A stretch of DNA of 64,000 nucleotides from Aedes albopictus (taxonomy: Eukaryota; Arthropoda; Insecta; Diptera; Culicidae): contig NC_085136.1 of assembly GCF_035046485.1 (NCBI RefSeq), positions 163,677,963 to 163,741,962 of the forward strand, read 5' to 3'. Both the position numbers and the translations under genes were made by a program. The notes beneath the pieces are model-generated. The model saw only the letters and a program-made list of their open reading frames with translations. It did not search any database and was not told where the DNA came from. Shown one piece after another: positions 1 to 9,292 of this stretch; the stretch's first letter is position 1; each line of letters begins with the position of its first letter.

Positions 1-189
1 GGGTGGTAAATATAACCCTGATTTGGGTAAAATCCTGATCGAACTTTAAAGTGTATTCCAGTTCCAACATCAAATATTAGTTGGTTTTAGATATTCTAAT
101 TACCAAAGTGTCAAAATAGTGTGCTACGGTTAACGAAATTTCATAAACACAAGATTCGAACTTTTGCCCCAGTTGTGGGGCATGAGTTC

Positions 190-1095
190 GAAAGATACTA
201 AGTCAAAGAAACTTTGAACATGATTTAAAAAAAAAAAAAAACTGTATGTAAACTTAACCCAAAGTTGCCAAATTTTCTAAAAAATTAATATAAACTTATG
301 GCAGTGTCGCTGGAAATCGGGTCGACCAAATTTTAAGATGAGAGTGGTAATATAACCCATTTTCTATTAGCTTTCAACTGCTTTTTACAGAACTTAGCTA
401 AAAAATCTAGAAAAAAAGTTATTAAGTAAATTATTCCTTGATGTCATCGACCAAAAGTTTGGGGTCATCCCTCAAAATGATGTATCGGCCAAAAGTTTGG
501 GGTCACTATCGTAAAACATGGAAAAATGATTAAAAAAAAACGTTATGTTAAAAACATCAAACGTAAATTTAGTTAATTCTCTTTGAAATGAGCCAAAAGG
601 AATTAAAATTGAACTATAGATGACGAAGATATAACCAAATCACTATTCCATGTTTTACAAAAGTGACCCCAAAGTTTTGGCTGATACATCATATTTTGGG
701 GTGACCCCAAACTTTTGGACGATGACATGAAGAGTTGATTTACTTAATAACTTTTTTTTCTAGATTTTTTTAGCTAAGTTCTGTAAAAAGCAGTTGAAAG
801 CTAATAGAAAATGGGTCATATTACCGCTCTCATCTTAAAGTTTGGTCGACCCAATTTCCAGCGACACTGCCGTAAGTTAATATTCATTTTTTAGAAAATT
901 TGGCAACTTTCGGTTAAGTTTACATACAAAATTTTTAGAAAAAGTTTCTTTTAAATCGTGTTCAAAGTTTCTTTGACCTATTATCTTTTGAATGAAACCT
1001 AGGGTTTTGAAATCGGACGCAAATTGGTGGAGATATGGGCCTAAAAAAATGACATGTTTTTGAGGGGGTGACCCCAAACTTTTGATCGGGAGTGT
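190..1095. mobile_element. Foldback MITE, copy 1 (left end truncated)
   Basis: The two halves are inverted copies of each other, and the right end reads CGGGAGTG followed by TA. The same sequence occurs complete at 36538-37753. Roughly the first 100 bases of the left arm are missing here, where a poly-A run (about 227-241) also interrupts the arm, and the centre is shorter than in the other copy. No transposase is encoded; the small frames inside are chance. The TA target preference is inferred from the complete copy and suggests a Tc1/mariner-type mover. Confidence 0.75.
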
Positions 1096-2102
1096 ATTTT
1101 TGAAAGCTCAGTTTTTCAAACCACAATTTCATATTGTTGACCAAACAATATATTTCTTGCTAAACTTCGGTTATTTTTTGATCCTTAGTTAATCTGCAAC
1201 TTTTCCACGTTGTAATGATGTATGAAACCGAATACTTGAAAGCTAACTAAAGTCTGCGAGGACGGTCGTTTAAATGTACATTGTCAGATTTTCAGCACCT
1301 TTGCACAATGGTCGAAAAAACATTAAGTTCGGCCAAAACTCTATTTATGTGTTTAATCGAAGTTATAGGTTGTCTAGATATGTTCTATAGTATTTTTAGG
1401 GTTTCAAAAGGAGTATTCAAAAATTACGTAAGTTCAATAATTTAAAAAATAATATAAATCAGTAAGCCCCACATTTTTGCGTTTTTTTTGTTAGAAAATC
1501 TATTTGAATCCAAATAAATGATCAATTTTTGATCAAATCTAATCAAGTTTGTTCAAAAATTGTTAAAAATGTGGAAAGAAAAAAATTATTTCAGTCAAAA
1601 ATGAAAAAAATAACGTAAAATAAGGTAAAATATATGAAAAACATGATTTTTTTCAATAGCTCTAATTTGAAAACCTGCAATTTTCTGCAGAATATTTAAA
1701 CGTTTTTATGCAGCCCTGAGCATGATGTTTAAGATGAACTATTCGAAATTTCGGCGACACGTGACGACACGAATCATTTATTAACTTAAAAAATACTAAA
1801 ATTCCTAAGGTACAATATATGAAAATTTGAAAAGTTTTGTGACATACATATTAATTTTGCACCATACCTGCATTTAAACAGTCCAACAACAAGCTTTCAT
1901 ATGCTGGATAACATAAAACATATATTCCATTCTCAAAATATTATTATTTTACTTTTTTCGAATGATTCATTTTTCAATTTTATGACTTAGGCCACTTTTG
2001 CAGTGAAAATGTCATTGAAATACAAAAGCTGGTATGCTTTTAATTAAGAATCATAAAACTACAATACATTAACTGTGTAACAAGGTGAAATAAAGTTTAA
2101 AA
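1096..2102. other. AT-rich stretch without recognisable gene
   Basis: No frame with protein-family character, no splice-bounded coding segment and no clear repeat structure is visible on either strand. It is AT-rich noncoding sequence, probably intronic or old transposon-derived, upstream of the BEL insertion. Confidence 0.5.
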
Positions 2103-2107
2103 ATATC

Positions 2108-2559
2108 TGTTCACTGGCACAGTATTTTTCCCGATCCCGAACTCACTAACTGGACTCTGGAGACTCGCGGACCGACCTTCGATTTCAGAGTGGATGGAAA
2201 ACGGCAGCGGCAGACACTGGGAGACCAACACACGCGGGTTTGAACTGGGTTTTCGGATTGCGGTTTAGAGATACGACGTGCACTGGGTTACAGGTTGAAG
2301 AAGACTGACTTGTATTCAGGGATGGGGGTTTGGTTTTATAGGGTACAGGTTTCAAGTATTAGTGCATAGGCTTAAATTAGTGTTTGGCTAATACATAGCG
2401 TGGTATATAATCAATTTAACAAAAGAATAAAGATTATCAAGGCTAAAGTGGCTTTCTAATTTGGAAGGCACATGATTTTACCGTTAGTTTACGGACAATA
2501 CAATGCTTAAGCTATGATACTGTAGAATGGAGTCATTTTGAACTATTTGATATTCAACA
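2108..2559 (-). repeat. 3' LTR of the RT-less BEL element
   Basis: 452-bp direct repeat of 7626-8077 with one visible mismatch. It is 3' because the coding frame runs on the minus strand. The left neighbour is the ATATC target duplication. Confidence 0.93.
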
Positions 2560-2579
2560 TCCCGGCCGCCAAAATGAAT

Positions 2580-5500
2580 TCATTCCTCCTCGTCTGGCGC
2601 CGGACGACTCACTACGCTCAACGGAGCGGTTGCAAGCTCTGCGTCTATTTCCACAGGTAGCAGACACAGCTTACTAACTGCCCTCTGTGTCACTCCAGCG
2701 GCTGTCCTTACCGAGACAACTCTAACGAGCCCATCCTTGCCCGGATGAACTTCGACGATCCTCCCGATGGCCCACTTCTGCGGAGGCAAGTTCTCGTCCT
2801 GAAGTAAGACGATAGTGTTCTTGACCAAGTTCGCTGAAATCTCCGTCCAGCGGTAGCGATTTTGTAGGTTGCTGAGGTAGTCTCTGCTCCATCGCCTCCA
2901 GAAGTGCTGGGACAAGTTCTGAACTCGCTGCCAGCGCGACAGCTGTTTCTCCGATACGTTTCCAAGGTCTGGCTCCGGTATGGCATTGAGTGGTCTGCCA
3001 ACCAGAAAGTGTCCTGGAGTCAGTGGTTCCAGGTCTTGCGGATCCTCTGACATCGGTGATATGGGGCGGGAATTCAACGTCGCTTCTATCTGAATCAGTA
3101 CAGTGCGGAGTTCTGTTTCAGTGAGCAACGCGTTCCCCAGTACACGTCGAAGATGAAATTTCATTGACTTCACCGCAGCTTCCCAAATGCCACCCATTGA
3201 CGGCGATCTGGGCGGTATGAAGTGGAATTCTATTCCTCCGTCGGTACACTCCTTCGTCACGGCGTCCTTGTGCGCTTGGGATAGAAACAGTCGACGTAGT
3301 TCTCCCAGCTCTCGCTGCGCACCAACGAAGTTACGACCGTTGTCGCAGTAGATGTGATGCGGTTTTCCTCGCCTGCCGACAAAGCGACGAAGACTGGCGA
3401 CGAACCCTTCGGTAGTAAGATCAGGTACTAAACCGAGATGTACCGCCTTGATCCCTAGACACACGTAGACTGCGACATACACCTTGATCGAAGCCGCCTT
3501 GCGACTCGAGTGGCGCACGTAGAGAGGTCCAGCAAAATCAACGCCAACGTTGTCAAATGGGAAGGATCGGTTGACCCTCACTGGTGGCAGATCTCCCATC
3601 ATTTGCTCGAGCAACCGAGGACGAGCTCTAGCACAGGTGACGCACTGATGAACGACGGATCGAGCGAGATTCCGCCCATTGAGTGGCCAAAACCGTTGAC
3701 GAAGCGACGAAAGTAGGAGAGTCGGACCACCATGGAGAGTCCTTGTATGTTCCGAAGCGGCGATCAGCCACGTCAGGTGATGTTTAGCGGGGAGTACGAT
3801 AGGATGTTTTTCGTCAACAGAGAGCGCTGAATGATGGAGCCGGCCGCCGACTCTAATAACGCCCTGGACAAGCGACGGTTTCAGGAACCGCAACTTTGAC
3901 TTCTTGCCAACGGGAAGCCCCTGCTCGAGCTGAGCGATCTCCGGACCAAAATGTTCCTCTTGCACACGACGAACGAGACCGACGAGCGCGTAATCGACTT
4001 CCGCGGACGACAACGGACCGGTAACGCGATCAGTCACTTCGCGACGAGTATTTTCACGGAACCGATGCCCCCACGCACAAACTCTTAGCAAGCGACCGAG
4101 CTGCGAATATCGGTCGATAATGTCTTCACTCTCTGCTATTATGGGTAACGCGACGGTTTTACGAGGTTCTAGTTCTTCATTTTGATCGATATTCACCACA
4201 TATTTGTCCGGCCACGGTAACGTAGACAGCCTGAGCCAACTTGGCCCATGCCACCAGAAAGTGCACTCAGTCAAATCCCGAAGATTGACGCCTCTTGACA
4301 TCATATCCGCTGGGTTGTCTTCCGATGACACGGCTGATACGGCTGATGATGTGATCTCCTGTATCTCGGCCCTTCTTCCCTTCTCGTTGCGTGTTGTATT
4401 ATCCACGACATGTTGATTACAGTATTTTTCTTCAGGGGACCAAGGTTTGGTCTCACGGACGGTTTCCAGTTCCTCGATCCGGACGGTGTGGGTGGTGAAA
4501 CAAGCACGAGGTTCAGCATGGCCATGAATAGCAACTGGGCACGCTCCGGATACAATCCACCCGAGGACTGTGTTTTGAAGAGACGGTAGCTTCTCACCTA
4601 GTTGAATCCGACCATACCGTAGTATGTCGAAGAAGTATTCGGCTCCAAGAATGATGTCAACCTCTTGCGAAACGAAGAAAGCTGGATCCGCCAAGGTTAC
4701 ACGCGGGGGAATCGGCCATTCTTGGATGCTAATGGTTGAAACAGGCAACTTCACGGCGGGAGATGGTAACACCAGAAACTGCGGTTCGACGGAAAAGGCG
4801 GATGTGAGCGACGATAACTTCGCGGAGACCATCTGATTTGACTTGATAGTTGCTTGACCGATACCGGAAATTACCACGGGACTTGGAGCATTGGTTCGAG
4901 AAAGATGCAGCTCCTGGCATAGTGCACTCGTCATGAAATTGCTTTGCGAACCAGAATCTAGCAGACACCTTGCTAGCACTTTGCGTCCCTTGTTTCCTTC
5001 GATCTCGACTAATGCAGTTGGTAGGATCACGGCGTTTGGAACCTTCACCGTATCACAAGTCATGGCTACATTCAGGTCCGTGTACGTAAACGGGGGTTGC
5101 GACTGGGCAGACAGGGTTGTCGACGAGGAAGAGCGGGAATCTTGTAGGCTCGGTGACCTCGGTGTTTGTGGCGGACTAGACGGCTGCGCCACCATGGCAA
5201 TTGGTCGAGACGGTTGACTGCCAGACGAAGTTGGAAGTGCGAAGTTGGCCCCATGAAGCAAGGTATGGTGCTTCTTGGAACATCGGTTACAGGTTTTCCA
5301 CGGACAAGCTTTAGCGAAATGGTCAACCTTCCGGAGGCAGTTCAAGCAGAGCTTAAGGTTTTTTGCAAACTCCAACCTTTGGTTCTCAGAGAGCTTGTTG
5401 AAGTCCGGACACTGGTACAGGAAATGGTCTTGGTGACACTTCGCACATGTTCGAGGAGATTTAGGAATGGACGAGACAGGTGGCGAACTGACATGAACGG

Positions 5501-6500
5501 CGGACCTCACCGGTTTGGACTTCGCATCCCGATCTCTAAATGGACCTACTGACTGAAGCACCCTCGCATAATTCTGCAAATAGTTTACCATCCTCACGTA
5601 CGACGGCAAGTCATCCTCATCATCGTCTTCATCGCCTTCAGCCGTACCTCCCAGCACGGCTGCTACGTTGTCGGAATCGAGACGAACGCAATGATTTTCC
5701 CATTCCCTCAAGGTGTTTGGATGTAAGCGAATGGACAGCTGGAAAACTAACAGGGAGCTCCAGGCAAGCGTATCCTCTCCCAACCGCTTCAATACTGCCA
5801 AATGCTGCTCGAAACGATCGACAAGATTGAGTAATTCTTCTGCCGACTCCCTTCTCATCGCCGGGGTATCAAACAAAGCTTGAATGTGACAACGAACCAG
5901 CTGACGCTTGTTCTCGTACCGCAATTTTAGTGCTCTCCACGCATCGCGGTATCCGTCCTGACTGACCGGAACGGAATTCACAATCCGCGACGCGTCACCC
6001 TGAACGAGACCCTTCAGGTATTGAAACTTCTCATAATCACTGATCTCTGTACGGCAACCGATAGCGGAATCGAAAGCATCGCGAAAAACGCACCAGTCTT
6101 CTAGCCGCCCGCTGAAGCGCGGTAGACTCAACTCAGGGTACCGAATGTTAGTCACTGTTCGTGGGGCTTGAGGGGGTGGCGGAGTAGGGTTTTTCTTTTG
6201 TAGCTTCAAAGCTATGGCGCGCATTACACAGTACGATTTGTCGAAATTAAGTCGTTCAGTCTTGTACGAATCATCACCGTGAACAGTCTCTAACTCGCAA
6301 ACCACACGACGGTATTCCTGTGCAATTTGCTCTAACCTTTCAGACCACGCATCGACCGAATCACTTAACACTTCTCCTCCATCAGCAAAGATGGTCTGCA
6401 GTTGCTCGAAAGCGTCAAGCAAATGTTTTTTGGTTCCCCGCAGAAGCACGGGGTTAGACTCGGGGTCTGTTTTCGGGGGCATTTTAACGTGATATGACAC
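2580..6500 (-). CDS. BEL Gag-protease-integrase polyprotein with RT deleted
   Basis: A 1306-aa uninterrupted frame. The N-terminal third is a BEL Gag; around residues 350-420 are Cys/His knuckles (CAKCHQDHFLYQC, CLNCLRKVDHFAKAC, CNRCSKKHH). A retroviral-type aspartic protease follows with the active-site run LLDSGSQ. Next comes the short pre-RT segment (C..H...TTRNEKGR), which jumps directly to the end of RNase H (SSEDNPADMMSRGV). RT and nearly all RNase H, normally several hundred residues, are absent, yet the frame is preserved. Integrase is complete: an HHCC finger (HTRTLHGG ... CVTC), then catalytic D in GVDFAGP, D in YCDNGRNF and E in GGIWEAAV. A second Met (MPPKTDPES) lies six residues inside the first, and either could start translation. 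It would act with host RNA and a helper RT in trans. The structure is read directly; the trans-mobilisation is inference. Confidence 0.92.
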   Translation of the reverse strand: MSYHVKMPPKTDPESNPVLLRGTKKHLLDAFEQLQTIFADGGEVLSDSVDAWSERLEQIAQEYRRVVCELETVHGDDSYKTERLNFDKSYCVMRAIALKLQKKNPTPPPPQAPRTVTNIRYPELSLPRFSGRLEDWCVFRDAFDSAIGCRTEISDYEKFQYLKGLVQGDASRIVNSVPVSQDGYRDAWRALKLRYENKRQLVRCHIQALFDTPAMRRESAEELLNLVDRFEQHLAVLKRLGEDTLAWSSLLVFQLSIRLHPNTLREWENHCVRLDSDNVAAVLGGTAEGDEDDDEDDLPSYVRMVNYLQNYARVLQSVGPFRDRDAKSKPVRSAVHVSSPPVSSIPKSPRTCAKCHQDHFLYQCPDFNKLSENQRLEFAKNLKLCLNCLRKVDHFAKACPWKTCNRCSKKHHTLLHGANFALPTSSGSQPSRPIAMVAQPSSPPQTPRSPSLQDSRSSSSTTLSAQSQPPFTYTDLNVAMTCDTVKVPNAVILPTALVEIEGNKGRKVLARCLLDSGSQSNFMTSALCQELHLSRTNAPSPVVISGIGQATIKSNQMVSAKLSSLTSAFSVEPQFLVLPSPAVKLPVSTISIQEWPIPPRVTLADPAFFVSQEVDIILGAEYFFDILRYGRIQLGEKLPSLQNTVLGWIVSGACPVAIHGHAEPRACFTTHTVRIEELETVRETKPWSPEEKYCNQHVVDNTTRNEKGRRAEIQEITSSAVSAVSSEDNPADMMSRGVNLRDLTECTFWWHGPSWLRLSTLPWPDKYVVNIDQNEELEPRKTVALPIIAESEDIIDRYSQLGRLLRVCAWGHRFRENTRREVTDRVTGPLSSAEVDYALVGLVRRVQEEHFGPEIAQLEQGLPVGKKSKLRFLKPSLVQGVIRVGGRLHHSALSVDEKHPIVLPAKHHLTWLIAASEHTRTLHGGPTLLLSSLRQRFWPLNGRNLARSVVHQCVTCARARPRLLEQMMGDLPPVRVNRSFPFDNVGVDFAGPLYVRHSSRKAASIKVYVAVYVCLGIKAVHLGLVPDLTTEGFVASLRRFVGRRGKPHHIYCDNGRNFVGAQRELGELRRLFLSQAHKDAVTKECTDGGIEFHFIPPRSPSMGGIWEAAVKSMKFHLRRVLGNALLTETELRTVLIQIEATLNSRPISPMSEDPQDLEPLTPGHFLVGRPLNAIPEPDLGNVSEKQLSRWQRVQNLSQHFWRRWSRDYLSNLQNRYRWTEISANLVKNTIVLLQDENLPPQKWAIGRIVEVHPGKDGLVRVVSVRTAAGVTQRAVSKLCLLPVEIDAELATAPLSVVSRPAPDEEE

Positions 6501-6872
6501 GGAACGAATACGAACGAATAGCTCCTTCCCGGGTCAACGCGCGGGTTGACTCTACCGAACCGGGGCGAGCGACGAAAATGGACGAAACGCGACGAGCCAA
6601 CCGATAGGCTTTCGCGATGTCGTGTGCAAAGAATAGGAAAAAAGCGGGGTACTTACGCAACCGATGTGCTTGCTGCTCTTCTCCTCGTGGCCGCTCTCGC
6701 TGGATGAAGCGGCGCAGCAAGTTGAATGCCAGCAAGAGGGGAAATTCTCTGCTGTACTCGCTGCAGTGCCGGTGCTGACGGTCGTCACACCAACACAACG
6801 ATCTCGGGAACTTTCACAGATTCACACCAGTATCTTCAAAATCGTCTTCTAACACGTCTTCACTTAGTAGTT

Positions 6873-7285
6873 CCGGTTTTCTTGTGGAGACCGACCGGGT
6901 TTCTGGATCATCCCACAGATCCAGCGAAGTGATTTTGGTCTTCAACAAGCGAAAAAATTCTACCACGGCACAAACACTTCAAAGTTCTTCTGCTGACGGT
7001 TCAGCCACGCCGACGACAACGACACGAATTAGCGACAACACAGAGATTCGACTTGCAGTCTCACCGTTTGCAATTTCCGTTGGCGCGTAGAGGCTCCGGT
7101 TGGCTTGTAGTGATCGTACCGGTGTCTGGTTCATCCGACAGAACCAGAGAGAAATTTTGACCACTAACAAGCGAGAAAAATGCCACTACGCGCGAGTACA
7201 CTGATAGGCGATGCTGCTGACACGCTCAGCCACGCCGACGTCACTATCACCGAAATGTTGTCGCTATTGCACTAGTCTTCTTCGC
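6873..7285 (-). repeat. Diverged tandem duplication in the BEL 5' leader
   Basis: Two imperfect direct units of roughly 190-200 bp (about 6873-7070 and 7085-7285) share stretches such as CAGCCACGCCGACG and an AACAAGCGA(A/G)AAAA block. They lie between the 5' LTR and the gag start, an untranslated leader where repeated elements may aid packaging or translation. Function is not shown by the sequence. Confidence 0.6.
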
Positions 7286-7606
7286 GAACGCGTGGTTGGT
7301 GCGAAAATCGCTTCCACGTTGTACGCGCACTTCCCCTCTGCGCAAACCGATCACGCTTCCACGGACAACGTGGTTCCCTCGTACACACGCGCACTAATTC
7401 TGTGGCTGAGCGACTCTCGCGACGCGCACTCTCTTCACGCTCTCTTTTTCTCTTCCCTCGCTTCGAGCCACGCTTCCCACACTACCGTCGCGTATGGAGC
7501 ATGCGTACGAAAATGATCTGGCCACGTGGTGGGTCGGGTACACTGACGCTGCTGTTTGATCTTTCTGCACTTTTGCCGTTTTTGCACTGGTCACTTGTCC
7601 AACAAT

Positions 7607-7622
7607 CCGGTTCGAAGGACCA
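7607..7622 (-). other. Primer-binding site of the RT-less BEL element
   Basis: In minus-strand sense this reads TGGTCCTTCGAACCGG, three bases after the 5' LTR. The first eleven bases match the sites of the other BEL elements here (30490-30506, 34806-34822); the 48350 element shares the first nine. It therefore probably uses the same tRNA primer type. Confidence 0.8.
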
Positions 7623-7625
7623 CTT

Positions 7626-8077
7626 TGTTCACTGGCACAGTATTTTTCCCGATCCCGAACTCACTAACTGGACTCTGGAGACTCGCGGACCGACCTTCGA
7701 TTTCAGAGTGGATGGAAAACGGCAGCGGCAGACACTGGGAGACCAACACACGCGGGTTTGAACTGGGTTTTCGGATTGCGGTTTAGAGATACGACGTGCA
7801 CTGGGTTACAGGTTGAAGAAGACTGACTTGTATTCAGGGATGGGGGTTTGGTTTTATAGGGTACAGGTTTCAAGTATTAGTGCATAGGCTTAAATTAGTG
7901 TTTGGCTAATACATAGCGTGGTATATAATCAATTTAACAAAAGAATAAAGATTATCAAGGCCAAAGTGGCTTTCTAATTTGGAAGGCACATGATTTTACC
8001 GTTAGTTTACGGACAATACAATGCTTAAGCTATGATACTGTAGAATGGAGTCATTTTGAACTATTTGATATTCAACA
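7626..8077 (-). repeat. 5' LTR of the RT-less BEL element
   Basis: 452 bp, partner of 2108-2559. Promoter and polyadenylation signals are expected here by analogy but no core promoter was identified. It is followed on the plus side by the target duplication ATATC at 8078-8082. Confidence 0.93.
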
Positions 8078-8097
8078 ATATCAATTTCGTTTTTTAG

Positions 8098-8830
8098 GTG
8101 TTTTGGCCGCCCTTTTGTATGGAGCCCGACCAATGTGCCGCGCCCTTGCGTTCCTTATCGCGCTTCAGCTCCAAGATCATCTCGCCCGTACGAGTACGTC
8201 TGATACTGCGTATGTCGGCTCCCAGATTCCCGTGCTTGGCGTCGCTTCGCAACGCCTTCAAGTCATCCGAGTACTTAGACTGTTCGGTCTTGATGACGAG
8301 TGCGTTGCCTTTCTCGTGCTTGGCCTGCTTTTTTACGCCTTCTTGGTTTAGCGTGCCTGTTTTCCTCGATCTGCGGCTTTTTCTTATTCCTCTTTCGCTC
8401 GACTTTAGTACAAGGAGGGTTCTCCCCTTGGTTAATTCTAGTATGTGGTTGCTGAGGGTCTAACAACGGTCGCAACCCCCTGTTCTCTTCCATCCAGGAC
8501 AGACCAGCTGTCTCAGGCCCACCCTTCCCAGCTTTCCGGGACGCCTGGCTGGGATCCGGCTTACCGCCTGGCTGGGATCCGGCTGTCGGCCCTGGTACTT
8601 CGTTTACGATCGAGCATCTTTTTCACCCACTTGATCACTCATTCCTCGACACGGGTCGCTTGACACCTTGAATTGGGATTAGTAGTCCTAATCTGAACTC
8701 GCAAGCTTGGGAAGGGGGGGAGGGGGTGGTTGTTTCGTCAGGCCTGGGGACTGTAATCCCTGCTGCCTTGATCTCAATGGGGTCCGTGCAATAGCCGCTC
8801 ACCGTCTTGAAAATGATGTTTATTGGCATA
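8098..8830 (-). pseudogene. Non-LTR retrotransposon ORF1 remnant
   Basis: Minus-strand translation gives an initial Met at 8829 and a Lys/Arg-rich stretch around 8275-8493. After a frameshift follows a segment with the pattern GADIRSIRRTRTGEMILELKRD (about 8130-8230). That pattern is typical of the gag-like ORF1 of Jockey-type LINEs just before the zinc knuckles. The frame is broken by at least one shift and the sequence stops before knuckles, so only the 5' part remains. It is not a host gene. Confidence 0.6.
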
Positions 8831-9147
8831 AATATGTATGATTGTCTTCATCCGCGTATAATTCGGCACGCATATTTTGAATATCCGTGGAAAAAAGATT
8901 GTATCTTTGCAGAGAACTTTGTTTTTTTACACTCGTGAGCGGCTATTGGAACACAAGCGGCTACTGGTACGATGAGGGTATCACAAACGTGTATTTTTCA
9001 TGGTGCGTACTCAGTACACGAAGCGACCGTTAAAAATTGTTCGCTCACTATTGATAGAGAATCTTCGATTTTTTTCAGAATATTTTTTACACTTGTGAAT
9101 AAGAAGAAACGTTTCGTATGAACTAAATTAATTGTTTTTCTTTACAG
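8831..9147 (+). other. Probable intron upstream of first visible sba exon
   Basis: No coding character. The segment ends in a pyrimidine-rich tract and TTTACAG at 9141-9147, a good splice acceptor for the exon starting at 9148. Confidence 0.55.
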
Positions 9148-9292
9148 GTTCCTAATGCAACGCTGGACGCTATTAGCAGTATACCTCACAATTTATGTTT
9201 ACATCACACACGATATCTGGAAAAGGTGGAACTTGTACGACGGGGGAAAAAGCCTCTAGATTCTGATAACTGTCACAACATTTTAAAACCCG
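9148..9292 (+). CDS. sba: sba exon a (48 codons)
   Basis: Bounded by TTTACAG before and GTAAAAA after. It starts in phase 0 and ends with one extra base. It encodes [11 protein letters not shown] ... NCHNILKP, a non-repetitive charged segment that joins in frame to the next exon. Its alternative frames contain stops. Confidence 0.75.

Larger units (their letters stand above)
2108..8077 (-). mobile_element. BEL/Pao LTR retrotransposon lacking RT
   Basis: Complete LTR element on the minus strand. The two 452-bp LTRs (2108-2559, 7626-8077) start TGTTG and end GAACA on the coding strand and differ at one base that I can see (T at 2444, C at 7962). A perfect 5-bp target duplication ATATC flanks it at 2103-2107 and 8078-8082. 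The primer-binding site lies next to the 5' LTR, and a purine-rich tract (GGCGGCCGGGA in minus-strand sense) abuts the 3' LTR. The single large frame encodes Gag, protease and integrase but no reverse transcriptase. The near-identical LTRs imply a recent insertion, so the element was probably mobilised in trans. Confidence 0.93.
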
